A stretch of DNA of 64,000 bases from contig QAYY01000013.1 in assembly GCA_003054665.1 (NCBI GenBank), forward strand, positions 186,001-250,000, in the 5' to 3' direction. A model generated the notes under the pieces. That model was given only the letters and a program-made list of their open reading frames with translations, did no database searches and was not told the origin of the DNA. Made by a program: the position numbers and the translations under genes. Shown piece after piece: positions 28,575 to 37,412 of this stretch; within the stretch, counting starts at the first letter, position 1, and each line of letters opens with the position of its first letter. The DNA is from Opitutaceae bacterium EW11 (GTDB taxonomy: Bacteria; Verrucomicrobiota; Verrucomicrobiia; Opitutales; Opitutaceae).

Positions 28575-29618
28575 TCAGCTGCCTCCGGCGCGCGAAAGCG
28601 CCTTTTCGATCATTGCCCACACGGCAGGCGCCTCGATGAGAGTCATCGCAGCGGGATCGTGGACTCGATAGTGCCAGTCGACCGACGCCGGATCGCGGCC
28701 GGCGAGGCGCTGGACGGCTTCGGGGTACGCGTCGACGGTGTACTCGAGGGCACGATACGGACCCGACAGCTCAGGCCGGGCCACGGCGTATAGGCCCACC
28801 ACGGGGACGTTCTCCACTCGTGCCAGATGGACGGCGGCGGTGTCGGGACTCACGACGGCCGACGCGTCGCGCAGGACTCGCCGAAGCTGGTTCAAGTTCG
28901 TGCGGCCGGTGAGATCGACCGCGCGCGGACACTCCGTGCGAAACGCGTGGGCGGCGGACGTCTCCGCAGAGGACGTGCCACCCGTGAGCACCACCTGAAG
29001 TTCGTAGTCCGCGGCGAAACGCGCGGCCAGTTCGCCATGCCGGTAGGCAGGCCAGCAGCGCTCCGGTTTGCTCGTGCCGCAGTGCACGACGACGTAGGGG
29101 CGTTTCAGTTGCAGACCTTCCCACCAACTGGCGACCGACTCCACCGGCCAGGCCGGCCAGACGGGATTTTGTTCGCGAGGCTTCCCGGTGGCGGCGGAGG
29201 CGAATTGGAGGAAACCGTCGAGCAGGTGTTCGTCGCGGTGCTGGATGGCTTCGTTGACGAAACGGCGCTGCCCGTCGCGCGCGCGGCGGCGGTCGAAACC
29301 GATCCGACGCGTGGCCTTGATGCCGGCATAGATTAGGTTGACTCGAAAGGCCGCCTGCATCGCGAGCAGGACGTCGTAGTGCTCGGAGCGCAGTTGCCGC
29401 CAAAGGCGCACGTAGTCGAAAACGTTGCGCGGTTTCCGTATCGGAATTGCCCGGACGCCGGGCACCGCCTCCGCGAGTTCCTGGAATCGCTCGTCGATCA
29501 CCCACGAAATCTCCGCGTCCGGCAGCTGCCGCCGCAGCGCCATGATTGCAGGCTGGGCGAGAATCAGGTCTCCGAGCGCGGAGAGCCGGACGGCAAGGAT
29601 GCGGAGCGGTCGATCCAC
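28575..29618 (-). CDS. GT9 heptosyltransferase (LPS core)
   Basis: A 347-residue family 9 glycosyltransferase. RILAVRLSALGDLILAQPAI opens the protein, VVVHCGTSKPERCWP starts the donor domain, and VSPDTAAVHLARVENVPVV is the nucleotide-sugar motif. The frame stays open to 30209, but the upstream part runs through heptad repeats and into the opposite strand of serS. The GTG at 29618 (VDRPLRILAVRL) puts the acceptor loop at the usual distance. With the fusion at 25506 and the gene at 27566 it makes three GT9 enzymes within 4 kb, an LPS inner-core locus. Confidence 0.84.
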   Translation of the reverse strand: MDRPLRILAVRLSALGDLILAQPAIMALRRQLPDAEISWVIDERFQELAEAVPGVRAIPIRKPRNVFDYVRLWRQLRSEHYDVLLAMQAAFRVNLIYAGIKATRRIGFDRRRARDGQRRFVNEAIQHRDEHLLDGFLQFASAATGKPREQNPVWPAWPVESVASWWEGLQLKRPYVVVHCGTSKPERCWPAYRHGELAARFAADYELQVVLTGGTSSAETSAAHAFRTECPRAVDLTGRTNLNQLRRVLRDASAVVSPDTAAVHLARVENVPVVGLYAVARPELSGPYRALEYTVDAYPEAVQRLAGRDPASVDWHYRVHDPAAMTLIEAPAVWAMIEKALSRAGGS

Positions 29619-29668
29619 AGAGCGTCCAGTCGCTACGCCTTCGGGCAGCGAAGGCAAGGAAGGACATG

Positions 29669-29951
29669 CCGCGCCGCGGCGGCGCGGAGAAGTTGGAAGT
29701 TCGACATTGGCGGCCCGCAAGCCTCGCGCGTCGAGGCCGGCGGCTGGGAGGCTCACTGATCTTCTTGGGGGCTCGGGAAGGTCCCCAGACTCGCGGGCGC
29801 CTTCGATCGGCCGGGCACCCTCACGCGTCGATCTTCGATCTGTGACGCCGGTCTTCCGACCTTCGACGAGCTTCCGACTTCTGACCTGATCTCTGATGTC
29901 TGACATCTGACTTCTGGTTTTTGGTCTCCGACCTCCGGGCCTCGCCTCTGA
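29669..29951. repeat. Hairpin-heptad element D
   Basis: Left end: hairpin CCGCGCC/GGCGCGG (29669-29687), then heptads AGAAGTT GGAAGTT CGACATT. Right end: a long inverted heptad tract from about 29858 to 29951 (CTTCCGA, CTTCTGA, TCTGATG, TCTGACA, TCTGACT and so on). Here the consensus drifts towards AGAAGTC. No clear terminal hairpin is seen on the right. It fills most of the 379-nt gap between the divergent GT9 and serS genes, so it must overlap or flank one of their promoters. Confidence 0.65.
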
Positions 29952-29997
29952 ATTTTGGGATTTATTCTGCGCCCGGGGCGCGCCATACGAGAACCCC

Positions 29998-31269
29998 ATG
30001 CTCGATCCGAAGCTCCTCCGCGATTCCCCCGATCTGGTCCGCGCTGCGATTGCCAAGAAACACTTGGACGTCGATCTCGACGGCGTTCTTGCGCTGGACG
30101 CGTCCTGGCGTGCGCAGTTGCAGGAAGTCGAGCAGCTCCGCGGCCAGCAAAAAGCGGCCAACAATGCGATGGCGAAGCTGCCGAAAGGTACGCCCGAATT
30201 CGTGGCCAAGGTTCAGGAGATGAAGGCGGTTTCGGCCCAGGTGAAGGAGCGCGAGGGCCAGCTGAAGGAGACGGAGGAGAAGTGGCGCCAGGCGATGCTC
30301 ACCCTCCCGAACCTGCCGCACGCCTCGGTGCCCGAGGGCAAGACGCCCGAAGAGAACCAAGTGTATGCGACGCATGGCGACATCAACGCCGTTTCCCCGG
30401 ACGCCAAGCCGCACTGGGAGATTCCCGGGTTCAGCCGCCTTTTCGATTTCGAGCGCGGTGCGAAGGTCACCGGCGCCGGTTTCCCGTTCTACGTCGGTGA
30501 TGGCGCCAAGCTCGTGCGCGCCTTGCTCCAGTTCTTCCTGGATGAGGACGGCAAGGCCGGCTACGTCGAGGTGAACCCGCCGGTGTTCGTGAACGCCGCG
30601 AGCGCCACCGCCACGGGGCAACTGCCCGACAAGGAGGGGCAGATGTACGAGACGGTCCCGGACAAGTTCTACGCTGTCCCGACCGCGGAGGTGCCTCTGA
30701 CGAACTTCTTCCGCGACGAGATTCTCGAGGAGAGCGCCTTGCCTGTCTACCGCTGCGCCTACACGCCGTGCTTCCGTCGCGAGGCCGGCAGCTACGGCAA
30801 GGACGTCCGTGGCCTGAATCGCCTGCACCAGTTCGACAAGGTCGAGCTGCTCAAGTGGGTCCACCCGTCGACCAGCTACGAGGAACTCGACAAGCTGCGG
30901 CTCGACGCCGAAAGCCTGCTCCAGAAGCTGGGTCTGCCCTACCGCGTGCTGCTGATGTGCGGCGGCGATCTCGGCTTTGCCCAGGCGAAAAAGTACGACC
31001 TCGAGGTCTGGTCCGCCGGCCAAAAGCGCTGGCTCGAAGTTTCGAGCTGCAGCAACTTCGAGAGCTTCCAGGCCCGTCGTGCGCAAATCCGCTTCCGAGC
31101 GAAAGACACCGGCAAGCCCGAACTCGTGCACACGCTCAACGGCTCCGGACTTGCGATTCCGCGCGTGCTTGCGGCGCTGCTGGAGAACAATCTCCAGTCT
31201 GACGGGAGCGTGAAGGTTCCCGCGGTTTTGGTGCCGTATTTCGGAAAAGACTACCTCACCTTCGCCTAA
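29998..31269 (+). CDS. serS: Seryl-tRNA synthetase
   Basis: A 423-residue class II synthetase that charges tRNA-Ser (and tRNA-Sec where present). Residues 1-110 form the long antiparallel coiled-coil arm that grips the tRNA variable arm (rich in Lys, Glu, Gln, Ala). The catalytic core follows: VPTAEVPLTNFFRDEI, motif 2 CFRREAGSYGKDVRGLNRLH, and motif 3 NGSGLAIPRVLAALLENN. Length and N-terminus (MLDPKLLRDSPDLVRAAI) are standard. Repeat element D lies immediately upstream, ending about 47 nt before the start. Confidence 0.97.
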   Translation: MLDPKLLRDSPDLVRAAIAKKHLDVDLDGVLALDASWRAQLQEVEQLRGQQKAANNAMAKLPKGTPEFVAKVQEMKAVSAQVKEREGQLKETEEKWRQAMLTLPNLPHASVPEGKTPEENQVYATHGDINAVSPDAKPHWEIPGFSRLFDFERGAKVTGAGFPFYVGDGAKLVRALLQFFLDEDGKAGYVEVNPPVFVNAASATATGQLPDKEGQMYETVPDKFYAVPTAEVPLTNFFRDEILEESALPVYRCAYTPCFRREAGSYGKDVRGLNRLHQFDKVELLKWVHPSTSYEELDKLRLDAESLLQKLGLPYRVLLMCGGDLGFAQAKKYDLEVWSAGQKRWLEVSSCSNFESFQARRAQIRFRAKDTGKPELVHTLNGSGLAIPRVLAALLENNLQSDGSVKVPAVLVPYFGKDYLTFA

Positions 31270-31367
31270 ACGCGGCGGTTAGGTGGCGTTCCTGGGATCG
31301 CGGACGTTATCGGCCGATGTCTTGCGAGGCGACGGGACTCGTTGCCTCCCAGGGCGCTGCGCCGGCC

Positions 31368-31838
31368 CTATTCCGAGGGCGGCGAGTCCGCCCTGGCAGG
31401 GGTATCGATGACGATCGTGACCGGACCGTCGTTGACCAATGCCACCTGCATGTCGGCGCCGAATTCGCCGCGCGCCACGGCACGCCCCAGCGCCTTCTCC
31501 ATTTCGACGAGAAACAACTCGTATAGCGGAACCGCCACAGGCGGCTTGGCTGCGTCGTCGAAGGAGGGGCGCGTTCCCTTTTTTGTCCGGGCGAGAAGGG
31601 TGAATTGGCTTACCACCAGCACGCCGCCGGAGATGTCGCGGACAGAGCGGTTCATCCGGCCTTCGTCGTCCGAGAAAATCCGGAGGGCCGCGATCTTCTC
31701 GGCCATCCAGCGGACCTCGTCCGCCGTATCCAGGTGGCCGATGCCGAGCAGGACCAACAAGCCCTCCTGAATCTCGCCGGCGATGCGACCGGAGATCGTC
31801 ACGCTGGCGGAACGAACGCGCTGAACGACGGTGCGCAT
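31368..31838 (-). CDS. dtd: D-aminoacyl-tRNA deacylase
   Basis: A 156-residue DTD. It removes D-amino acids (and glycine mischarged on tRNA-Ala) from tRNA. Both family motifs are present: SQFTLLA near 80 and the Gly-cisPro active-site NDGPVT near 138. The start is the canonical MRTVVQRVRSASV at 31838. The frame extends upstream to 31958, but this would overlap the fabV terminator. It is convergent with serS and tandem with fabV. Confidence 0.94.
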   Translation of the reverse strand: MRTVVQRVRSASVTISGRIAGEIQEGLLVLLGIGHLDTADEVRWMAEKIAALRIFSDDEGRMNRSVRDISGGVLVVSQFTLLARTKKGTRPSFDDAAKPPVAVPLYELFLVEMEKALGRAVARGEFGADMQVALVNDGPVTIVIDTPARADSPPSE

Positions 31839-31860
31839 GCGGAAAGGAGAGGGCGCGGTG

Positions 31861-31900
31861 GCTGGCTCGGAAAGAAAGAAGCCGGCCCGCGGGCCGGCTC
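31861..31900 (-). terminator. Probable terminator of fabV
   Basis: AGCCGGCCCG/CGGGCCGGCT (31880-31899) is a perfect 20-bp palindrome. On the minus strand it is followed by TTCTTTCTTTCC, a pyrimidine-rich tract. On the plus strand it is followed by TCGATTTTT, so it may also work weakly that way. It lies 25 nt past the fabV stop and 42 nt before dtd. Confidence 0.7.
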
Positions 31901-31923
31901 GATTTTTCGAAAGGCGCTCCGGA

Positions 31924-33111
31924 TCAGAGCATCGGCAGGTGCGGCTCGATATCCGCATCGTAGTCGATGCCGTCGAGACCGAACCCGAACAGCTTGAGAA
32001 ATTCGTGGCGGTAGCCCGCGATATCCGTGAGTTGCTCGATGTTCTCCGTCGTGACCTGCGGCCAGAGGCGGGCGACCTCGGCCTGTACGTCGGGCTTCAT
32101 CTCCCAATCGTCGACCCGCACGCGGCCGCCGTCGTCGAAATGGAGGGCGGAGTTGTTGTACATCTGCGTGGCGAAGAGGCGTTGCATCTGTTCGATGCAG
32201 CCTTCGTGGGTGCCTTTCGCCTTCATGATCTTGTACAGGATCGAAATGTAGAGCGGTACCACCGGGATCGCGGAGCTCGCCTGGGTGACGAGCGCCTTGT
32301 TCACCGAGATGAAAGCGCGCCCGTAGCCGTGCGCCTTTAGCAGGGCGTCGATGCGCCGGCCGGCGGCTTCGAGGTCGTTTTTCGCGAGGCCGATCGTGCC
32401 GTTTTTGTAGATCGGCCAGGTGACCTCCGGTCCGATGTACGAATACGCAACCGAGGTTGCGCCGGGAGCGAGCACCTTGGCGTCGGCGAGAGCGTGAATC
32501 CACATTTCCCAATCTTCGCCGCCCATGACCGCGATCGTGTCGGAAACCTCGGTGTCCGCTGCGGGCTCGATGGTGACGTTGCTCACCACGCCCTTGTCGG
32601 TATCCACCGTCTTGTTGGTGTAAGGGGCGCCGACGGGCTTGAGGACGGACTTGTGAACCACGCCGGTTTTCGGATGCGTGCGGCGCGGAGAGGCGAGTGA
32701 ATAGACAATCAGGTCCACCTGACCCAGGTCGGCTTTGATCAGGTCCACGACCTGCTGCTTGATCTCGTTCGAGAAGGCGTCGCCGTTGATATTCTTGGCG
32801 TAAAGGCCCGCTGCCCGGGCGGCTTTGGTGAAGCCGATGGTGTTGTACCAGCCGGGGGTAGCAGGGCGGCCCTCCTCCGACGGACGCTCGAAAAACACAC
32901 CGATTGTGGCCGCGCCGGAACCGAAGGAGGCGGCAATGCGGGAGGCCAGTCCGTATCCCGTCGAAGCACCGATCACGAGAACCTTCTTGGGACCGTTTTT
33001 GATCGGGCCCTTGGATTTAACGTAATCGATCTGCTCCTGAACGTGAGCCGCGCAACCTGCGGGATGCGCAGTAACACAAACGAAGCCGCGGACTTTCGGT
33101 TTAATGACCAT
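31924..33111 (-). CDS. fabV: Trans-2-enoyl-CoA/ACP reductase FabV
   Basis: A 395-residue NADH-dependent enoyl reductase of the FabV family, which performs the last step of fatty-acid elongation and is insensitive to triclosan. The start [19 protein letters not shown] and the displaced Rossmann motif [15 protein letters not shown] (about 48-62) are diagnostic. [19 protein letters not shown] contains the catalytic Tyr and Lys with the FabV spacing. The C-terminal region [16 protein letters not shown] is also typical. ATG 33111 is chosen over an upstream codon at 33150. The gene is monocistronic with a strong palindrome after it. Confidence 0.95.
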   Translation of the reverse strand: MVIKPKVRGFVCVTAHPAGCAAHVQEQIDYVKSKGPIKNGPKKVLVIGASTGYGLASRIAASFGSGAATIGVFFERPSEEGRPATPGWYNTIGFTKAARAAGLYAKNINGDAFSNEIKQQVVDLIKADLGQVDLIVYSLASPRRTHPKTGVVHKSVLKPVGAPYTNKTVDTDKGVVSNVTIEPAADTEVSDTIAVMGGEDWEMWIHALADAKVLAPGATSVAYSYIGPEVTWPIYKNGTIGLAKNDLEAAGRRIDALLKAHGYGRAFISVNKALVTQASSAIPVVPLYISILYKIMKAKGTHEGCIEQMQRLFATQMYNNSALHFDDGGRVRVDDWEMKPDVQAEVARLWPQVTTENIEQLTDIAGYRHEFLKLFGFGLDGIDYDADIEPHLPML

Positions 33112-33200
33112 TCGGAAAGGTTTGGAAATGCTTGGCGGAGGGTCGAGCAAAGTTTTTCACGGCTGAGCATTTATGAGCACAGCCGCGCCGTTTCCGGGCC

Positions 33201-33797
33201 TCACCACGCTCCGCTTGCGACGACAGGGCCGCTCGGTTCGGTTGCCCCCGCTTTTTCCTTCGAGAGTTTCACGCCGGTCGCGGACTCGATCGGAGCTGCG
33301 GGGCGTATTAGGAGGCGCGCAGAGCCGTCGGAGTCCGGCTGAACGGCGCCGGCGCTCACCGGCACGGCGAGCAGGGGGCCGGTGAGCCAGAGGCGGTACT
33401 CCTCTCCGGTGGGAAGTGCCGGCAGGTTCCAAGCCCGCAGCAAGCCTTGCCGGACGACGGGATTCCAAACCGCGACGGCCGAAGCCGCACCGGCCGGTTC
33501 AGAGAACGAAAGCGTCGCAACTGCCCATTGCGCGGGATCGCTCGCTCGCAGGAGGTCGTTCGTCTGCCGGCTGGCGATGATCCGCTCGGCCTCGAGGGTC
33601 TGCTTGAGGCTCCTGGCTTCGAGTTTCGCGAGTTCGGCATTCTCTCGCTGCAGGGCGGATTCGGTGCGGACCGCGGCGGTCCGAAACGTCGCGTACGCCG
33701 TCGCTAGACCGCAGGTCACCGCCAGAGTCCAGCCGAGCCAGGCCATCCAAACCGAGGCGTTTCGAGGGGGCGGTTGGGGTGACGAAGCGGAGTTCAT
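33201..33797 (-). CDS. Membrane protein with RskA-like (anti-sigma-K) C-terminal domain
   Basis: A 198-residue protein. A short Pro-rich cytosolic N-terminus is followed by one membrane helix (about 16-38), a heptad-rich coiled coil (about 42-70) and an extracytoplasmic domain. That domain resembles the C-terminal domain of RskA anti-sigma factors (LPTGEEYRLWLTGP then SAGAVQPDSDGSARLLI). The N-terminal zinc-binding anti-sigma domain and an adjacent sigma-factor gene are both missing, so it may be a structural or sensory relative. The frame is also open from an ATG at 33890 that abuts the stop of the 30-residue peptide; ATG 33797 is preferred because the extra 31 residues look unstructured. 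Confidence 0.6.
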   Translation of the reverse strand: MNSASSPQPPPRNASVWMAWLGWTLAVTCGLATAYATFRTAAVRTESALQRENAELAKLEARSLKQTLEAERIIASRQTNDLLRASDPAQWAVATLSFSEPAGAASAVAVWNPVVRQGLLRAWNLPALPTGEEYRLWLTGPLLAVPVSAGAVQPDSDGSARLLIRPAAPIESATGVKLSKEKAGATEPSGPVVASGAW

Positions 33798-33890
33798 CGG
33801 CGGAAAAGGGGGATGGTCCGGGCTGCTGAACGAGTGGCAAACAGAAAGGCGCACCGCGGCTGGAAGCGCCGGGCGTCGGCGGAGGACCAT

Positions 33891-33983
33891 CTAGATCAGC
33901 CAGAGCCCGATCAGGCCGAGCACCAGCAGGACGGCGATGACGCTCAGCGTGAGTCGTTCTTTTGCGGTGAGTCGAAACAGCAT
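33891..33983 (-). CDS. 30-residue membrane peptide next to exosortase
   Basis: An open frame too short for usual gene calling. The ATG at 33983 comes 3 nt after the exosortase stop and the TAG at 33891 directly precedes the next ATG (33890). It encodes a Lys/Arg-rich start (MLFRLTAKERLT) followed by one strongly hydrophobic helix (LSVIAVLLVLGLIGLWLI). The tight spacing on both sides and the clean amphipathic layout favour a real small protein, possibly an accessory of the exosortase. It could still be chance. Confidence 0.55.
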   Translation of the reverse strand: MLFRLTAKERLTLSVIAVLLVLGLIGLWLI

Positions 33984-33986
33984 GGC

Positions 33987-35624
33987 TCAGAGTCCTAGAG
34001 GCTGAAGTTGGCGAACGATGTCGGCGATCAGCGGCTGGGGCGAGAGCTGATCCCACGGGCGGTTGCTGGAGACTCGAATGAAAACCTGGGGGCCGTCGTT
34101 CCGGAATCCGTAGTGCCAGGCCAACGACAGCAGCTTGGCGGGGGAGCCGACGCCCTCGTGTTGCACCAGACGTCCATCGTAGAAGTGCCAGAACCACACG
34201 TGCTGCGGGTAGCCTTCGAGTTCGAAGCGCCGGTATTCCGCCGGCGGCAGCGTCCCCGAGTCGAAGGGGAGCCGAACGCGGCCGTGCGCCGAGGGATCCT
34301 CCCGCCAGCCTGCGCCGGGCCAGCACGCGTCCGGCGTGTGCGATGCGACGAGGCTGACCGGCACCTGCCCGGCCGGCCAGAAGGCGACGTACACCGTGAT
34401 CTGAAACGGACCGGCGGAGTCGCTGCGTGTGTAGGTCTGCTGGACGAGGTGCGTCGTCTGCAGCTGCGAGGAAAACCTGTACAACGTCGCGCTCGTCCGC
34501 GTTTCCCAGCCCGCCGCTTGTCGCGGGAGCAGCGCGGCCATGTCGGGGCCTCGAGTTGGCGCAACGCTCGGCCGGGTTCGGAAGGCAAAGACCCCGATCA
34601 GGAGCAGGCACGCGAGGGCGCCGGCGAGAACGATACCCGCGGACGCCCCGAGCCGCGGGCGAGCCTCGGGTTGGTTTTGAGACCCAGGGATTTCTTCGAC
34701 CGGCGCCGGCGCTTCGGACGATTTTCGTTCGAGAAGCCAAGCCAGTCCGGCGAGCAGCGCAGCGGTAGCCGCAAGAATCGCGAAACCGGTGACGTCGTGC
34801 CATGCGCCGCGGATTTCGACTCCTGCGTTGGCCAGAAGCGTGAGCAGCAGCGAACGAACGAGATTCATCGCCAACGCGAGAGGTCCGGACAACGCGATCA
34901 AGAGGACACGCTGCCACGGACGCCGGACGAGGAGGGCGGACAAAACGATGCCGGCGAAGAGGCAGGAAACGAGGCTGCGCACGCCGGTGCAGGCGTCCTC
35001 CACGCCCACGCTTGTGTGGGCGAGATTGATCACGTTTCCGTTTCGCACCGCCGCAATGCCGAGGAGGTTGAGCGTCGACAGCACCGCCCCGGTTACTCCG
35101 AGCTGGAGGTGTTGCGTAAGCCGAGTGTAGCTGCCCGGGGGAAGCGGAGCGGTGAAAAGCCAGCCGAACACCGCTACGGCGGCGGGCCAGCTGAAGGATA
35201 TCAGGCGGCTGGCCCGCCCGCAGCCGGCCAGCCAGGCCGACGCGAGAAGCGTCGCGAGTGAGCACGCGAGAAGCGCTTCGACCACCGCGTGCGACCACGT
35301 CAGCGCCGCGGCGTAGAGCCCGCCGAGCGCGAGCAGGACCACGGAAACGACAGCCGTGAAGAGCACCGCTAGGGTGAGCGTCCGCGAGGCTGGGAGAAAA
35401 CGCGGCGCCGAGATTCTCCGCGCCTCCGCCATGAGGGCGATGAAGAGCAACGGCGTCAGCAACCCGTGCGACAGGTCCGGGTTGTGCAGCCATTGCGGCC
35501 AGAGCTGCACGCACCAGGCGAGCAGGATGAGCGCGATCAGAACGGCGGATGCTCGTTCGGTCCGCGACGCCTCGGTCCACCGGCGGAACCCCGGGCCAGC
35601 CGAGCTGGGCGCCCGCGAACTCAT
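33987..35624 (-). CDS. Exosortase fused to EpsI domain
   Basis: A 545-residue inner-membrane protein. Residues 25-300 form the multi-helix exosortase core with the catalytic triad: Cys212 in EDACTGVRSL, Arg257 in NLVRSLLL and His276 in WHDVTGF. It is the transpeptidase-like enzyme that cuts PEP-CTERM tails. Residues about 345-545 form the periplasmic EpsI (DUF3485) domain, with LLPRQAAGWETR and a conserved HTPDACWPGAGW. The ATG overlaps the stop of the upstream TPR gene in an ATGA, implying coupling. A likely substrate, the PEP-CTERM protein at 12818-13351, is 20 kb away. Confidence 0.93.
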   Translation of the reverse strand: MSSRAPSSAGPGFRRWTEASRTERASAVLIALILLAWCVQLWPQWLHNPDLSHGLLTPLLFIALMAEARRISAPRFLPASRTLTLAVLFTAVVSVVLLALGGLYAAALTWSHAVVEALLACSLATLLASAWLAGCGRASRLISFSWPAAVAVFGWLFTAPLPPGSYTRLTQHLQLGVTGAVLSTLNLLGIAAVRNGNVINLAHTSVGVEDACTGVRSLVSCLFAGIVLSALLVRRPWQRVLLIALSGPLALAMNLVRSLLLTLLANAGVEIRGAWHDVTGFAILAATAALLAGLAWLLERKSSEAPAPVEEIPGSQNQPEARPRLGASAGIVLAGALACLLLIGVFAFRTRPSVAPTRGPDMAALLPRQAAGWETRTSATLYRFSSQLQTTHLVQQTYTRSDSAGPFQITVYVAFWPAGQVPVSLVASHTPDACWPGAGWREDPSAHGRVRLPFDSGTLPPAEYRRFELEGYPQHVWFWHFYDGRLVQHEGVGSPAKLLSLAWHYGFRNDGPQVFIRVSSNRPWDQLSPQPLIADIVRQLQPLGL

Positions 35625-37111
35625 GGCTGTTTTGCGACCGATGCCGGCGGCCGCGGCTGGTAATATCGTTCGAGCAACGCCAGCGTCACCTCCGACGGGA
35701 GCGGCTGCATCGCCGGCAGGTAGCTCTCGATGCGACTACTGGCTCCTTCTCCGCGGAAAAACGCCTCGACCTGTTTCAGGGCGCGGAACTCGGTTCCGGA
35801 GATGCGTTTCATCTCCGCGCCCGCTTCGCGAAATCGGCCGAAATCACCCGAGGCCGCGGCGGCGCAGAGCAGCCCGGCCCAGGCGCGATAGCCCCCGGCG
35901 TCGGTTGGCAGGGGATGGGCGCTCACGGCGGCGAACAGGCCGGCGAGAAGCCCTGAGTTCGGATGGCGGACGAGGTAAGCGGAAAGGAGTTCGACCGTCG
36001 TCACGTCCGACTGGGCGGAGAGGATGGCGCCGATCTCGGTTTCCACAGCGCTGGTGCGGTCGAGAAGCGTCAACGCATCGAGCCGGAGGGCGATTCGGTC
36101 GCGCATGGGCAGGCGCGAATGCTCGAGTAGCGCGAGCGCGTCCTCGGGGTAGCCGAGCTCCAGGAGGCGCCTGGGGCGATAGTATTCAAGATACGGCGAC
36201 GCGCCGATTGGGGGAAGCTCCAGCAGGGCGGCCCGCGCCGCTTCCGGCGTTTCGTGGGTACGAAGCTCCAGTTCGGCGACCGACCGGACGTCGAGCTTCT
36301 TGCCGGCGGCCAATTCGCGGAGAAGCGCGTCGTTCGGGCTTCGCCGCACGGCGAAGATGAGCGAGTGCAGCCAGGCGGTCGTATGCCCCGGATCGCGCAG
36401 AAGGCCTTCGCGGGAGACCGTCTCGACGGCGGCGAAATCGGCGCGCCAGAGAAGGGCCTCGTTCCAGGCGGCAAGCGTTTCCGCGGCCCGGTCGGGGTGC
36501 AGCTGCAGGAGTTGGGAGTACGTCTGGTCGGCGAGGCCGGGCTGCCCGAACTGCGTGAGTTGTGCGAGCACCCGTCCGAGCGCGTAGTTCGACGGATCCA
36601 ACCGGAACGAAACCGCGAGGGACATGATCGCGTCGGGAACGTCGCCGCGGTCGAGCGCGCGCTGGGCTCGCTGGGCGAAGACTCTGCTCTGTGCGAGGTG
36701 AAATTCCGACCAGCGACCCGGCCAAGCCACGTCGACGTAGCCGAGCGGATATCCGCGCTGCCGCAGCAGCCCCCAGGCGCCGAGCGAGCCGAGGACAAAA
36801 ACGGCCAGGGCCGTCGCCGCGGCAATGACCGCCGCGCGTCCCCAGAACGGGCGCACGTCCGCCGTATCCACGGAGCAACGCCAGCGGCCCTGCGCGTCCT
36901 GCCTCAGCAGCGGACAAACCCGCCGAAAACGAGCGGGTTTGCGAAGAAGAATCGACGGCTCGCAGCCGGTCTCCCAGGCCCGGCCCGAGTCGCTGGGCGT
37001 CTGGCAGGGGCAGGGCACACGGTCGCGTCGCGCACGGAAAACCGTCTTGCGGAAATTCCAGTACAGCAAACCCCAGGCGAGTTGAAGCGCGTCACCGATC
37101 GGACCGAGCAC
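35621..37111 (-). CDS. Membrane-anchored TPR-like protein of the exosortase locus
   Basis: A 496-residue protein. The N-terminal 90 residues contain five cysteines (34, 36, 50, 66, 79) in a CPC-x13-C-x15-C-x12-C arrangement that looks like a metal-binding or ribbon module. A single membrane helix follows at about 92-116. The remaining 380 residues are helical repeats of TPR type (for example ALDRGDVPDAIMSLAVSFRL and LAAWNEALLWRADFAAVETV). Proteins like this often scaffold exopolysaccharide or protein-sorting systems. It is translationally coupled (ATGA) to the exosortase-EpsI gene. The precise role is unknown. Confidence 0.75.
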   Translation of the reverse strand: MLGPIGDALQLAWGLLYWNFRKTVFRARRDRVPCPCQTPSDSGRAWETGCEPSILLRKPARFRRVCPLLRQDAQGRWRCSVDTADVRPFWGRAAVIAAATALAVFVLGSLGAWGLLRQRGYPLGYVDVAWPGRWSEFHLAQSRVFAQRAQRALDRGDVPDAIMSLAVSFRLDPSNYALGRVLAQLTQFGQPGLADQTYSQLLQLHPDRAAETLAAWNEALLWRADFAAVETVSREGLLRDPGHTTAWLHSLIFAVRRSPNDALLRELAAGKKLDVRSVAELELRTHETPEAARAALLELPPIGASPYLEYYRPRRLLELGYPEDALALLEHSRLPMRDRIALRLDALTLLDRTSAVETEIGAILSAQSDVTTVELLSAYLVRHPNSGLLAGLFAAVSAHPLPTDAGGYRAWAGLLCAAAASGDFGRFREAGAEMKRISGTEFRALKQVEAFFRGEGASSRIESYLPAMQPLPSEVTLALLERYYQPRPPASVAKQP

Positions 37112-37160
37112 AGGGAAAACCTAGGGGCGCCTCCTAGGCCGGGAAAGCGTGAAGTTGGGG

Positions 37161-37412
37161 CCGCGCGGCCGTGAACCGCGCGGAGGAGTTGGGCGTTGGA
37201 ATTTGGAGGTTCGATCTTGGGCGGTGATGGGCACCTCGCGGGATTGGGTTCGTGCCCTCGGACCTGCACGGCGATGAACGCGGATGCGGCTTGTCGACGT
37301 GGCGCCAGGAGCCGGAGACGCCGAACACCGACTACCTATGTCTTGGCAGGACCGACCAACTACCAACTACCAACTTCCAACTTCCCCGCCGCCCGGCCGC
37401 GGGCGGCGGCTA
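37161..37412. repeat. Hairpin-heptad element B
   Basis: Left end: hairpin CCGCGCGG/CCGCGCGG (37161-37183), then heptads AGGAGTT GGGCGTT, GGAATTT GGAGGTT. Right end: inverted heptads (GACCAACTACCAACTACCAA, then CTTCC, to 37385), then a 10-bp hairpin CCGCCGCCCG/CGGGCGGCGG (37386-37409) that touches the dapF-like stop codon (37410-37412). It fills most of the 298-nt gap between the dapF-like gene and the TPR gene start. The interior has no gene. Confidence 0.75.

Noticed and set aside
29619-30209. A 197-codon N-terminal extension of the GT9 gene
   Set aside because: It runs through repeat element D and antisense to serS; composition is repeat-derived and the GT9 fold begins after 29618.
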